DNA from: JAJYTI01 sp035302145 | GTDB taxonomy: Bacteria > Bacteroidota > Bacteroidia > Flavobacteriales > Flavobacteriaceae | Direction: 5' to 3' | Assembly (NCBI GenBank): GCA_035302145.1 | Contig: DATGSX010000097.1 | Span: forward strand, 1 to 22,103 | Length of the DNA stretch: 22,103 nt | Position numbers and translations under genes: made by a program | The notes under the pieces: model-generated | The model's database searches: none | What the model saw: the letters and a program-made list of their open reading frames with translations, nothing else | Told to the model about the DNA's origin: nothing | Shown here: positions 14,702-22,103 of the stretch, piece by piece | Numbering within the stretch: the first letter of the stretch is position 1 | Layout of the letters: the number at the start of each line of letters is the position of its first letter

Positions 14702-15511
14702 ATGACACGAAAAATTCTGTTGCTGGTTTTGATTCCATTACTCGCCGTTAGTTTTATTAGCTGTGAGGATATTCAAGATAATACACCGGCATTCCAAGTA
14801 ATGGTAAACGGTGAGCTCTTTAAAGCAAGTGAAATGCAAATCACTACCGAAGATGATGGTTATATGCTAACCGGAATAGACGAGGAAAGCATGCTTAATA
14901 TTTACTTAACCAATATTGCCGAGGGAAGTTACTCTTTTAGTCAAACATCAAGGAATGTTTTAACTTTCTCTAATCCTACAGGTAAATATACAACTGCGTT
15001 TGAAGATGGATCTGGGGAATTATTGCTTACAGGGAATAGTGCTATGGAGGATATTACAGGGACCTTCTATTTTATAGCAGCAGATACTAGTGGCGCTCGT
15101 ATGCATGGGTCAAATGGACAAATTTATCAGTTGCCATTCGGGAGTGACGACATTGGATTGCCTGGTGATGAAACAGAGAATGAAGGAGAGTATAATGTAA
15201 ATGGAAACGATGTTAATGTAATTAATGTACAAGCAGTAAGTCAAAACGAAAATATTAATATAGAAATTCTTGGAGAAAACGATACTCGTATAGCAATCCA
15301 GCTAGAACAAACTATCGAAGTAGGAACGCTTACCTTGCCAAGCACAGAGGTGACTGTAGTTTATTTTGAAAATAGCGAGTCTTATAATGTGGTGGATGGT
15401 GTATTGGAAATTGAAATTCATGATAACGACTCAGGACTGATAAAAGGAAATTTCCAAGTAGAAACCGAGGAGTCACACCAAATAGAAGGGTCGTTCCAGG
15501 TAATATATTAA
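14702..15511 (+). CDS. Predicted lipoprotein of unknown function
   Basis: Not a gene I can name. A signal peptide (MTRKILLLVLIPLLAVSFISC) ends in a lipobox with C21 as the lipidated cysteine. Acidic residues follow (CEDIQD), similar to the signals that send lipoproteins to the cell surface in Flavobacteria. The mature part, about 249 residues, is rich in beta-strand patterns and polar residues with no catalytic motif. It seems to contain two related halves split by a Gly/Asn/Glu-rich linker near 150-170: GSGELLLTGNSAMEDITGTFYF in the first echoes GVLEIEIHDNDSGLIKGNFQV in the second. It vaguely resembles DUF6252-type Bacteroidota lipoproteins. It has its own promoter and terminator, so it is a single-gene unit. 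Confidence 0.75.
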   Translation: MTRKILLLVLIPLLAVSFISCEDIQDNTPAFQVMVNGELFKASEMQITTEDDGYMLTGIDEESMLNIYLTNIAEGSYSFSQTSRNVLTFSNPTGKYTTAFEDGSGELLLTGNSAMEDITGTFYFIAADTSGARMHGSNGQIYQLPFGSDDIGLPGDETENEGEYNVNGNDVNVINVQAVSQNENINIEILGENDTRIAIQLEQTIEVGTLTLPSTEVTVVYFENSESYNVVDGVLEIEIHDNDSGLIKGNFQVETEESHQIEGSFQVIY

Positions 15512-15536
15512 TCTATTGAAAATAAATATAGATTCA

Positions 15537-15573
15537 AACCTCTCTTCTCGAAGTTGAGAAGAGAGGTTTTTTG
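15537..15573 (+). terminator. Terminator of the lipoprotein gene
   Basis: A perfect 13-base stem, AACCTCTCTTCTC at 15537-15549 against 15556-15568, with a 6-base loop and a run of six T from 15567. It starts 26 bases after the lipoprotein stop. Confidence 0.93.
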
Positions 15574-15722
15574 TTTAAAGCTTAATCTAAACCTTAAAAT
15601 TCTTACCTATTATCTTTAGTAGCTTATAGAGCATTGATTGGTTAGCATACCAATAACTAAGGCTCCTCGTGCTTTAACTTTTGAATAGTGCTTATGAAGT
15701 TTTTTATGGGTTAAAATCTTTA

Positions 15723-15730
15723 TATTTTTG
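15723..15730 (+). promoter_or_regulatory. -7 promoter box of dnaE
   Basis: TATTTTTG fits TAnnTTTG and lies 62 bases before the dnaE start. TTTT rather than TTTG is found at the -33 position (15700-15703). The remaining 15574-15700 shows only a 6-base inverted repeat (ATTGGT/ACCAAT, 15637-15654). Confidence 0.45.
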
Positions 15731-15791
15731 TGCTTTATAAGAAGGTTATAGAAATATCATTAGCCTTGCTACACCACCTAAATTATATTCT

Positions 15792-18700
15792 ATGTATTTA
15801 ATTTTCGATACGGAAACCACTGGTCTTCCGAAGCGTTTTGATGCACCATATACCGATACTGATAACTGGCCAAGATGTATCCAGATAGCCTGGCAGTTAC
15901 ATGATGCGATGGGGAATGTTATAGAGCATCAAGATTATATCGTGAAACCAGAAGGATTTAATATTCCTTTTGACTCCGAACAAATCCATGGAATATCTAC
16001 CGAGTTAGCAACGGAAAAAGGTGTGCCGTTAGCGGAGGTGCTCGAGAAGTTTAATAAAGCTCTTGGTAAAACAAAATTTGTCGTAGGACAAAACTTAGAT
16101 TTCGATTTGAATATAATGGGTGCAGAGTTTCATAGGCTGCAAGTGAAAAATCCATTACAAGAATTACCAAGCTTAGATACCTGTACAGAAACTACAGCTA
16201 ACCTTTGTCAGCTTCCAGGTGGTAGAGGTGGACGCTTTAAATTACCAACATTAACCGAGTTACACGAGTTTCTTTTTAATGAAAAATTCGAAGAAGCACA
16301 CAACGCTACAGCTGATGTTGAGGCAACTACCCGTTGTTTTTTCGAACTGATTCGTCGTAGAGTTTATACGCCAGAAGAACTAGATGTAGATCCATCGTAT
16401 TTCGATGAGTTTTCTGAGAAAAATCCAGAGCCAATTGCATTGATTGGTTTGGAACATATAAATCTTGGTGAAGCTTCAGCTAAGATTCGTGCCGAACTGC
16501 AGCCAACAGAAGAGGCTATCTCGACCGAAGAGATGGAAGCAAACAGAGCGCTTTTGGCCGATGCACCTTTTGCACATTTACATAACCACTCGCAATATTC
16601 CATTCTACAAGCTACATCGTCTATAAACGACTTAGTTAACGCTGCAGTTGCCAAAAATATGCCGGCGGTCGCGCTTACCGATACCGCAAACATGATGGGT
16701 GCCTTTCACTTTGTCGATGCCATCGAAGCACATAATAAAAAGGTTGAGCAATCAGGTGAAGGCGAACCTATAAAAGGAATAGTAGGTTGTGAGTTTAATG
16801 TATGCGAAGACCATACGAATAAGAGTTTTAAAGATGACGGTTACCAAGTAGTACTCTTAGCAAAGAACAAACGTGGCTACGAAAACCTTGCTAAAATGTC
16901 GTCTATAAGCTATACCGAAGGCTTTTACTATGTACCTAGAATCGATAAGCAGGTTATTCTAGATTATAAAGAAGATATAATTGTTCTAAGTGGTGGAATA
17001 AACGGAGAAATATCAAGTAAGATATTAAACGTAGGAGAGAAACAGGCCGAAGAAGCTGCGCTTTGGTGGAAAGAGCATTTTAAAGATGATTTTTATATTG
17101 AAATCCTTCGTCACGGACAAGAAGACGAGGATCGAATAAACGAGTTGCTAATTCCAATGGCACAGCGTTTAGATGTGAAAATGGTAGCCTGTAATAATAC
17201 CTTCTATATCAATGAGGAAGACGCCAATGCGCATGATATTTTATTGTGTGTAAAAGATGGTGAAAAACAATCCACACCGATTGGGCGTGGACGAGGGTAT
17301 AGATATGGACTACCAAACAGCGAATACTACTTTAAGTCTGGAGAACAGATGAAAGAACTATTCAAAGATGTTCCAGAAGCAATTTTGAACATAGCTGAGG
17401 TGATTGAAAAAGTAGAGCCGTTCTCATTGAATCGAGAAGTATTACTACCAAAGTTCGACATTCCAAAGGAGTTCCAAGACCCTGCTGATGATGCCGATGG
17501 TGGTAAACGTGGTGAAAATGCTTACTTACGACACTTAACTTATGAGGGAGCTGAAAGACGCTATGGAGAAATCACGCCAAAAATAAAAGAGCGATTAGAT
17601 TTCGAACTCGATGTAATTGCCAATACTGGATATCCTGGATATTTCCTAATTGTACAAGACCTTATAGCTGAAGCTCGAAGAATGGGTGTGTCAGTTGGTC
17701 CCGGACGAGGATCTGCTGCTGGAAGTGCCGTAGCCTATTGTTTAAAAATTACCAATATAGATCCAATAGAATATAACCTACTATTTGAGCGCTTCTTGAA
17801 TCCAGAAAGAGTAAGCATGCCAGATATCGATATCGACTTTGATGATGAAGGACGAAGTAAGGTAATGGATTATGTTATCGAGAAATATGGTAAAACCCAA
17901 GTAGCCCAGATTATTACCTATGGTACTATGGCCGCTAAATCGTCTATTCGAGATACAGCAAGAGTATTAGACTTGCCACTATCCGATGCCGATAGGATAT
18001 CTAAGCTAGTGCCGAATATGACCAAGCTGAGCAAGGTGTTTGGAATGGACCCTCAGGAATTGCAATCTAGCTTTAGAGCAGAGGAGTTACCAAATGTAAA
18101 CGAGTTAATTGCCTTAACAGATTCCACGAATTTGGATGGTGAAACAGTTCGCCAAGCCAGAATTTTGGAAGGATCGGTGCGTAATACTGGAACCCACGCT
18201 TGTGGTGTGATTATTACGCCAGATGATATTACCAAGTTCGTGCCAATTGCTACAGCAAGAGGTTCCGACCTGAATGTTACCCAATTTGATAACTCGGTAG
18301 TAGAAAGAGCAGGTTTGCTTAAAATGGACTTCTTAGGTTTAAAAACGTTAACCTTAATTAAGGATACGGTGCAGATTGTTAAACACCGCCACAATATTGA
18401 TATAGACCCAGAGGAATTTCCGTTAGACGACAAGAAAACATACAAGCTTTTCCAACGCGGAGAAACCGTAGGTATATTCCAGTATGAATCCCCAGGGATG
18501 CAGAAGCACATGCGGAGTTTAAGACCTACAAACTTCGCCGATCTTATTGCTATGAACGCGCTTTATAGGCCTGGACCTATGGAGTATATTCCAAGCTTTA
18601 TTCGTCGTAAACATGGCGAGGAAGAAATCGAATACGATTTACCAGAAATGGAAGAATACCTAGAGGAAACTTATGGTATTACCGTATATCAGGAGCAGGT

Positions 18701-20141
18701 AATGCTACTCTCGCAAAAACTAGCAGACTTTACTAGAGGTGAAGCCGACGTTCTGCGTAAAGCGATGGGTAGCAAGATTATCAGCGTACTAGAGGAAATG
18801 AAACCAAAGTTCATTGAGCAAGCTAAAGCCAATGGACATCCAGAAGATAAATTAGAAAAAATATGGAAAGACTGGGAGGCGTTTGCTAGTTATGCATTTA
18901 ACAAGTCTCACTCTACTTGCTATGCTTGGATTGCATACCAAACCGCTTATTTAAAAGCACATTATCCAGCCGAATATATGGCAGCAGTGCTTTCAAACAA
19001 TATGAACGATATCAAACAAGTTACGTTCTTTATGGAAGAGGCCAAGCGTATGGGATTAAAAGTATTGAGCCCAGATGTAAATGAGTCGTTCTATAAATTT
19101 ACTGTAAACGAGGCTGGAGATATTCGATTTGGGATGGGGGCAGTAAAAGGAGTAGGAGCCGGAGCAGTAGCAACGATAGTTGAAAATAGAAAAGATGGAA
19201 AATATCGTTCGGTATTCGATTTAGCAAAACGAATAGATTTACGTGCAGCCAACAAACGTGCCTTAGAAAACCTAGCCTATGCAGGAGGATTCGATAGCTT
19301 CAATAACCATAGAGCACAATATTTCCATGATGAAGGTGACGGAGTACTGTTTTTAGAGAAGGTGATTCGATACGCAGCAAGGTATCAAGAGTCTCAAAAC
19401 TCTGCGCAGGTAAGTTTATTTGGCGATGACAGTGAAGTGCAAATACCAGAGCCACCAATGCCAGCCTGTGAGCCATGGCCAACTATGCAACAGTTGAGAG
19501 AGGAAAGAGAGGTGATAGGCATCTATATTTCAGGACATCCACTGGACGACTATAAATTAGAATTGAGCAAGCCTTTTAGCAATGCAACTGTAAGCGTATT
19601 CCATAACCTAGAGAACATACTAAACCAAGAAATTATTTTTGGAGGAATTGTCACCGACGTACAGCACAGAGAAAGTAGAGACGGTCGAGGATGGGCAGCC
19701 TTTACAATTGAGGATTTTACCGATAACTTTGAGTTTAGAATATTTAATGAAGACTATTTGCGTTTCCGACATTTTTTGGTGCCAAACACATTTATACATG
19801 CAAAAGTTCGCGTACAAGAAGGTTACTTAAATAGAAAAACTGGTAATAGGAGCCAGCCCAGAATAAACTTCACGCATATGGAATTGTTGCATGATATTCT
19901 AGATAATAACTCTAAACAAATCACTTTTCAAATACCTTTAAAACGATTAAATAATGAGGTAATAGAAGGGTTTAACAATCTAATTGAAAATAATAGTGGG
20001 GATAAAATGGTGCAGTTTTTAATTTATGATAGAAAAGAAAGAATTAAATTGCGCATGAAAACCCGTAATAAGAAAGTAGCTATCAGTAAAAAATTAATCG
20101 AAGAACTAGAGCTATTAGACTTTAAGTACAAGGTTAATTAA
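15792..20141 (+). CDS. dnaE: DNA polymerase III alpha subunit with fused DnaQ-type exonuclease
   Basis: The main replicative polymerase, 1449 residues against 1160 in E. coli. The added N-terminus (about 1-195) is a DEDDh proofreading exonuclease: D6 and E8 in FDTETTG, D105 in NLDFD, H170 and D175 in HNATADVEAT. Then comes a PHP domain (about 258-490) starting HLHNHSQYS (262-270), and the polymerase core with catalytic D680 and D682 in PDIDIDF and D846 in KMDFLGLK. A likely clamp-binding motif QVSLF sits at 1206-1210, followed by an OB fold (about 1275-1350) and a short C-terminal tail. The PHP domain has lost some metal ligands: Thr298 where TDHGN normally has His, and Gln352 where HLxLLAKN has His. 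The fused exonuclease presumably does the proofreading. Such fusions are known in Bacteroidota. Confidence 0.95.
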   Translation: MYLIFDTETTGLPKRFDAPYTDTDNWPRCIQIAWQLHDAMGNVIEHQDYIVKPEGFNIPFDSEQIHGISTELATEKGVPLAEVLEKFNKALGKTKFVVGQNLDFDLNIMGAEFHRLQVKNPLQELPSLDTCTETTANLCQLPGGRGGRFKLPTLTELHEFLFNEKFEEAHNATADVEATTRCFFELIRRRVYTPEELDVDPSYFDEFSEKNPEPIALIGLEHINLGEASAKIRAELQPTEEAISTEEMEANRALLADAPFAHLHNHSQYSILQATSSINDLVNAAVAKNMPAVALTDTANMMGAFHFVDAIEAHNKKVEQSGEGEPIKGIVGCEFNVCEDHTNKSFKDDGYQVVLLAKNKRGYENLAKMSSISYTEGFYYVPRIDKQVILDYKEDIIVLSGGINGEISSKILNVGEKQAEEAALWWKEHFKDDFYIEILRHGQEDEDRINELLIPMAQRLDVKMVACNNTFYINEEDANAHDILLCVKDGEKQSTPIGRGRGYRYGLPNSEYYFKSGEQMKELFKDVPEAILNIAEVIEKVEPFSLNREVLLPKFDIPKEFQDPADDADGGKRGENAYLRHLTYEGAERRYGEITPKIKERLDFELDVIANTGYPGYFLIVQDLIAEARRMGVSVGPGRGSAAGSAVAYCLKITNIDPIEYNLLFERFLNPERVSMPDIDIDFDDEGRSKVMDYVIEKYGKTQVAQIITYGTMAAKSSIRDTARVLDLPLSDADRISKLVPNMTKLSKVFGMDPQELQSSFRAEELPNVNELIALTDSTNLDGETVRQARILEGSVRNTGTHACGVIITPDDITKFVPIATARGSDLNVTQFDNSVVERAGLLKMDFLGLKTLTLIKDTVQIVKHRHNIDIDPEEFPLDDKKTYKLFQRGETVGIFQYESPGMQKHMRSLRPTNFADLIAMNALYRPGPMEYIPSFIRRKHGEEEIEYDLPEMEEYLEETYGITVYQEQVMLLSQKLADFTRGEADVLRKAMGSKIISVLEEMKPKFIEQAKANGHPEDKLEKIWKDWEAFASYAFNKSHSTCYAWIAYQTAYLKAHYPAEYMAAVLSNNMNDIKQVTFFMEEAKRMGLKVLSPDVNESFYKFTVNEAGDIRFGMGAVKGVGAGAVATIVENRKDGKYRSVFDLAKRIDLRAANKRALENLAYAGGFDSFNNHRAQYFHDEGDGVLFLEKVIRYAARYQESQNSAQVSLFGDDSEVQIPEPPMPACEPWPTMQQLREEREVIGIYISGHPLDDYKLELSKPFSNATVSVFHNLENILNQEIIFGGIVTDVQHRESRDGRGWAAFTIEDFTDNFEFRIFNEDYLRFRHFLVPNTFIHAKVRVQEGYLNRKTGNRSQPRINFTHMELLHDILDNNSKQITFQIPLKRLNNEVIEGFNNLIENNSGDKMVQFLIYDRKERIKLRMKTRNKKVAISKKLIEELELLDFKYKVN

Positions 20142-20341
20142 CCCATAAAGACTCTCTGTTTGCAGCAAAGGGTGTTTGAATATGAGTTAGGTTTTAGAGG
20201 TAGATTTAATGTGGTTTTATGCATCAATTAATGCAACGAATAATGAAATATAATAGAACTATAAAACAAAGTGATATTTAAGTTGTAAGGTTTAAGGAAA
20301 TAATTGACTAATATTGTAAACACATAAATAAAATATAGATT
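20142..20341. other. Spacer between dnaE and thioredoxin gene
   Basis: Two hundred bases with no gene and no convincing terminator; TTTGC-A-GCAAA near 20160 has too small a loop. TAATATTG at 20309-20316 is one mismatch from a -7 box and could serve trxA, so partial read-through from dnaE plus a weak local promoter is possible. Confidence 0.4.
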
Positions 20342-20659
20342 ATGGCATTAGAAATAACAGACGCGAATTTTGAAGAAACGGTTTTAAAAAGTGATAAACC
20401 AGTAATGGTAGACTTTTGGGCAGCTTGGTGTGGACCATGTAGAATGGTTGGCCCTATCATCGATGAGCTAAGTAAAGACTATGAAGGAAAAGCTGTTGTA
20501 GGAAAAGTCGATGTTGACGCGAACCAGGAGTTTGCTGCAAAATATGGCGTACGTAACATTCCTACTGTTCTTGTATTTAAAGATGGTGAGGTAGTAGGAA
20601 GACAAGTTGGTGTAGCTGCTAAAAATGTATACGCAGAAGCACTAGAAGAATTACTATAA
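20342..20659 (+). CDS. trxA: Thioredoxin
   Basis: A 105-residue cytoplasmic disulfide reductase, the usual length. The active site WCGPC has its reactive cysteines at 30 and 33 within DFWAAWCGPCRMVGP; the cis-proline loop is NIPT (P74), and the buried Asp is D24. No signal peptide is present, so it acts in the cytoplasm. It is followed by a strong terminator. The thioredoxin-reductase-like enzyme at 5224 is probably not its partner, since it lacks the CxxC needed to reduce thioredoxin; the true reductase must lie elsewhere. Confidence 0.97.
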   Translation: MALEITDANFEETVLKSDKPVMVDFWAAWCGPCRMVGPIIDELSKDYEGKAVVGKVDVDANQEFAAKYGVRNIPTVLVFKDGEVVGRQVGVAAKNVYAEALEELL

Positions 20660-20685
20660 TAATTCCGATTTAGAAATTATTTAAT

Positions 20686-20722
20686 AACAGGTGGAGTCAA
20701 TACTCCACCTGTTTTGCTTTTT
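20686..20722 (+). terminator. Terminator of trxA
   Basis: A perfect 12-base stem, AACAGGTGGAGT at 20686-20697 against 20702-20713, with a 4-base loop, and then TTGCTTTTT. It starts 26 bases after the trxA stop. Confidence 0.93.
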
Positions 20723-20754
20723 GCACTATTATATATACTCCGACAAAGATTTTA

Positions 20755-20762
20755 TATATTTG
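20755..20762 (+). promoter_or_regulatory. -7 promoter box of the DUF58 gene
   Basis: TATATTTG, an exact match to TAnnTTTG, 61 bases before the ATG and after the trxA terminator, so the DUF58 gene is probably its own transcription unit. No TTTG box is seen at the expected distance. Confidence 0.5.
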
Positions 20763-20823
20763 AAATAACACTTCTACCAAGAGTAAACAATAATCTATAA
20801 CGGATTGTAAAACTATACCACAT

Positions 20824-21756
20824 ATGTCTGTCGAGAGAATTCCACATACTATTAAAGGCTTTTCTAATTTAGAGTTATTGGCGCGAAAAATCGTTGAAGG
20901 TTATATCTCTGGAATACATAAAAGTCCATTTTTAGGATTCTCTTCTGAGTTTGCTGAACACTCTAGATACAATCCTGGAGAAAGTACACGCCATATAGAT
21001 TGGCGATTATATGCCAAAACCGACGAACTATTTACCAAACGATACGAAGAAGAAACTAACTTGCGCTGCCATCTTATAATCGACAATAGTAGTTCTATGC
21101 ATTATCCGACAATTAATGAAGAGCCAACTTTAAACAATTTAAACAAGATTAGTTTCTCCGTGTTGGCTTCAGCATGTGTTATGCAATTATTGAAGAAACA
21201 AAGCGATGCAGTAGGATTAAGTGTGTATAGCGATACTTATGAGTTTTATTCAAAAGAGTTAGGTAGTCAACGTCATTACAGACAGATTTACGGAGAGTTG
21301 AATAAGTTGCTTACCAAACCAAAAGAAAATACAAGTACTAAAACCTATACGTATTTACATCAAATTGCAGAGAAGCTTCCTCGACGTTCCATGGTTTTGC
21401 TGTTTACCGATATGTTGCAAACCGAAAAAGAGGAGGTCGAGTTGTTCGAAGCGCTACAACACTTAACTTATAAAAAACATGAAGTAGTGCTGTTTCATGT
21501 ACTAGATACCGAGCTAGAAGCTGATTTTGATTTCGACAATAGTCCAAAACGATTCACCGATGTGGAGTCTGGTGAATATATAGATCTCTACGCAGATCAG
21601 GTGAAATCCCTATATAAAGAAGAAATGGAAAGATATTTGAAGAAAATTGAATCCCAATGTCACAGGTATAGAATTCAGTATGTGCCTGTAAATGTGAGGG
21701 ATAACTTTGACACGGTATTACAAGCCTATCTATTGGAGCGTAGAAAGTTCAAATAA
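20824..21756 (+). CDS. DUF58 domain protein
   Basis: A 310-residue soluble protein of the DUF58 family, which resembles von Willebrand factor A domains. The N-terminal third carries the family signature: GFSSEFAEHSRYNPGES followed by RHIDWRLYAKTDELF. The vWA-like part contains DNSSSM with a metal-site pattern DxSxS (D87, S89, S91), and a second acidic site at D196 in LLFTDM. DUF58 genes usually stand next to a MoxR-type AAA ATPase and Bat proteins; neither is in the window, although they could lie elsewhere. I recall a dnaE-trx-DUF58 order in other Flavobacteria, which fits this position. The function is not established; a role with MoxR chaperones or cell-envelope stability has been suggested for the family. 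Confidence 0.88.
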   Translation: MSVERIPHTIKGFSNLELLARKIVEGYISGIHKSPFLGFSSEFAEHSRYNPGESTRHIDWRLYAKTDELFTKRYEEETNLRCHLIIDNSSSMHYPTINEEPTLNNLNKISFSVLASACVMQLLKKQSDAVGLSVYSDTYEFYSKELGSQRHYRQIYGELNKLLTKPKENTSTKTYTYLHQIAEKLPRRSMVLLFTDMLQTEKEEVELFEALQHLTYKKHEVVLFHVLDTELEADFDFDNSPKRFTDVESGEYIDLYADQVKSLYKEEMERYLKKIESQCHRYRIQYVPVNVRDNFDTVLQAYLLERRKFK

Positions 21757-21758
21757 TG

Positions 21759-21789
21759 TTTGCAGGCTAATATATTAAGTGTATATTTG
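21759..21789 (+). promoter_or_regulatory. Consensus promoter upstream of tRNA-Asp
   Basis: TTTG at 21759-21762, exactly 19 bases, then TATATTTG at 21782-21789. This is the best promoter in the window and a full match to TTTG-N19-TAnnTTTG. It begins three bases after the DUF58 stop. The next 130 bases contain no gene I recognise before tRNA-Asp. Confidence 0.7.
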
Positions 21790-21873
21790 CCATCGCAACA
21801 AAGCAAAAGATTCTAGGAGTATGACTCCGATCTCAAGTTCTTAAAAAATAAGTTGCATAGAATGCAGAAATAA

Positions 21874-21904
21874 TTAGGAAGTTTAAAAAACTTGTGTATA
21901 TTTG
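21874..21904 (+). promoter_or_regulatory. Proximal promoter of tRNA-Asp
   Basis: TTAG at 21874-21877, 19 bases, TATATTTG at 21897-21904; one mismatch in the first box. The box ends 17 bases before the tRNA, so the primary transcript would begin just upstream of the mature end. Confidence 0.65.
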
Positions 21905-21921
21905 CATTCGTTGAAACAAAC

Positions 21922-21995
21922 GGTCTGGTAGTTCAGTTGGTTAGAATGCCGCCCTGTCACGGCGGAGGTCGCGAGTTCGAGTCTCGTCCAGACCG
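21922..21995 (+). tRNA. tRNA-Asp (anticodon GTC)
   Basis: A full cloverleaf can be drawn. The acceptor GGTCTGG (21922-21928) pairs with CCAGACC (21988-21994), with discriminator G at 21995. The D-arm region is TAGTTCAGTTGGTTAGA, and the anticodon stem CCGCC/GGCGG encloses CTGTCAC with GTC at 21956-21958. The T arm is GCGAG-TTCGAGT-CTCGT. CCA is not encoded. It reads the aspartate codons GAC and GAU. Confidence 0.97.
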
Positions 21996-22014
21996 CAACT
22001 AAAATGTTGTGTTG

Positions 22015-22048
22015 TCCGTTTTTTAACGGAAGGTTTATGTAGTAAACC
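22015..22048 (+). other. Two small hairpins after tRNA-Asp
   Basis: TCCGTT-TTTT-AACGGA (22015-22030) and GGTTTA-TGTAG-TAAACC (22032-22048) are perfect 6-base stems one base apart. Neither has a following T-run, so they may be processing or protective structures in the tRNA precursor, or part of an element that continues beyond the window. Confidence 0.45.
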
Positions 22049-22054
22049 AATGAG

Positions 22055-22103
22055 AAGCTTTTCCCACGTCATCTTTTAAAGATGTGAAGTGAGAGGCTTT
22101 TTT
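22055..22103 (+). terminator. Terminator downstream of tRNA-Asp
   Basis: A long imperfect hairpin: AAGCTTTTCC-CAC on the left pairs with GTGAGAGGCTT on the right (with G-U pairs), and CATCTTT pairs with AAAGATG inside. A T-run reaches the window end. It probably ends the tRNA-Asp transcript; the edge cuts off the tail. Confidence 0.75.

Noticed and set aside
15637..15654. Operator-like inverted repeat ATTGGT/ACCAAT upstream of dnaE
   Set aside because: Six AT-rich bases per arm is expected by chance in a sequence of this size, and it is 70 bases from the promoter box.
18053..18511. A 152-codon minus-strand frame inside dnaE
   Set aside because: It lies opposite the conserved polymerase core and resembles no protein; it is a shadow of the constrained codon use on the other strand.
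20151..20175. Terminator after dnaE (TTTGC-A-GCAAA)
   Set aside because: The loop would be a single base and no T-run follows.

Overview
The window looks like ordinary chromosome from a member of the Bacteroidota, most likely the order Flavobacteriales. The grounds are AT-rich DNA, many TAnnTTTG (-7) promoter boxes (one with a TTTG box at the ideal 19-base spacing), few Shine-Dalgarno sequences, a DNA polymerase III alpha subunit with a fused proofreading exonuclease, an Mrp ATPase without the usual CxxC, a ribosomal protein S16 with a long acidic tail, and a lipoprotein with an acidic stretch after its lipidated cysteine. The species cannot be named from this alone. No phage, transposase, CRISPR array or complete mobile element is present.

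Layout. 60-1790: a response regulator and sensor kinase pair. 2002-3653: trmB, a LysE-like membrane protein and a cysteine-less alkyltransferase-like protein, closely packed. 3806-6618: an iron-sulfur and redox operon (Mrp ATPase, Nfu scaffold, thioredoxin-reductase-like ferredoxin reductase, adrenodoxin-type 2Fe-2S ferredoxin), ending in a strong terminator. 6619-9150: a single glutamine-dependent asparagine synthase gene behind a 580-base AT-rich leader. It is bracketed by two diverged copies of the same sequence, namely the ferredoxin 3' end plus terminator. 9169-10347 (minus): glutaryl-CoA dehydrogenase. 10583-12715: tex. 12756-14576 (minus): rpsP, rimM and a TrmN6-type methyltransferase. 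14702-15511: a lipoprotein of unknown function, divergent from rpsP. 15792-20141: the exonuclease-DnaE fusion. 20342-20659: thioredoxin. 20824-21756: a DUF58 protein. 21922-21995: tRNA-Asp(GTC), followed by a run of hairpins at the window edge.

How the genes work together. The 3806-6618 operon reads as a self-contained unit: Mrp and Nfu handle Fe-S clusters, and the reductase-ferredoxin pair can supply electrons, possibly to cluster assembly. rpsP, rimM and the methyltransferase serve ribosome maturation and tRNA modification; trmB and tRNA-Asp also belong to translation. The exonuclease-DnaE fusion is the main replicative polymerase.

Most of the window is housekeeping DNA. The strongest candidates for something out of the ordinary are the asparagine synthase segment with its duplicated flanks, the single-cysteine Mrp beside its Fe-S partners, a consensus promoter with no evident gene just upstream of tRNA-Asp, and a GC-rich hairpin in the rpsP leader. 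I did not find a clearly new multi-gene system.
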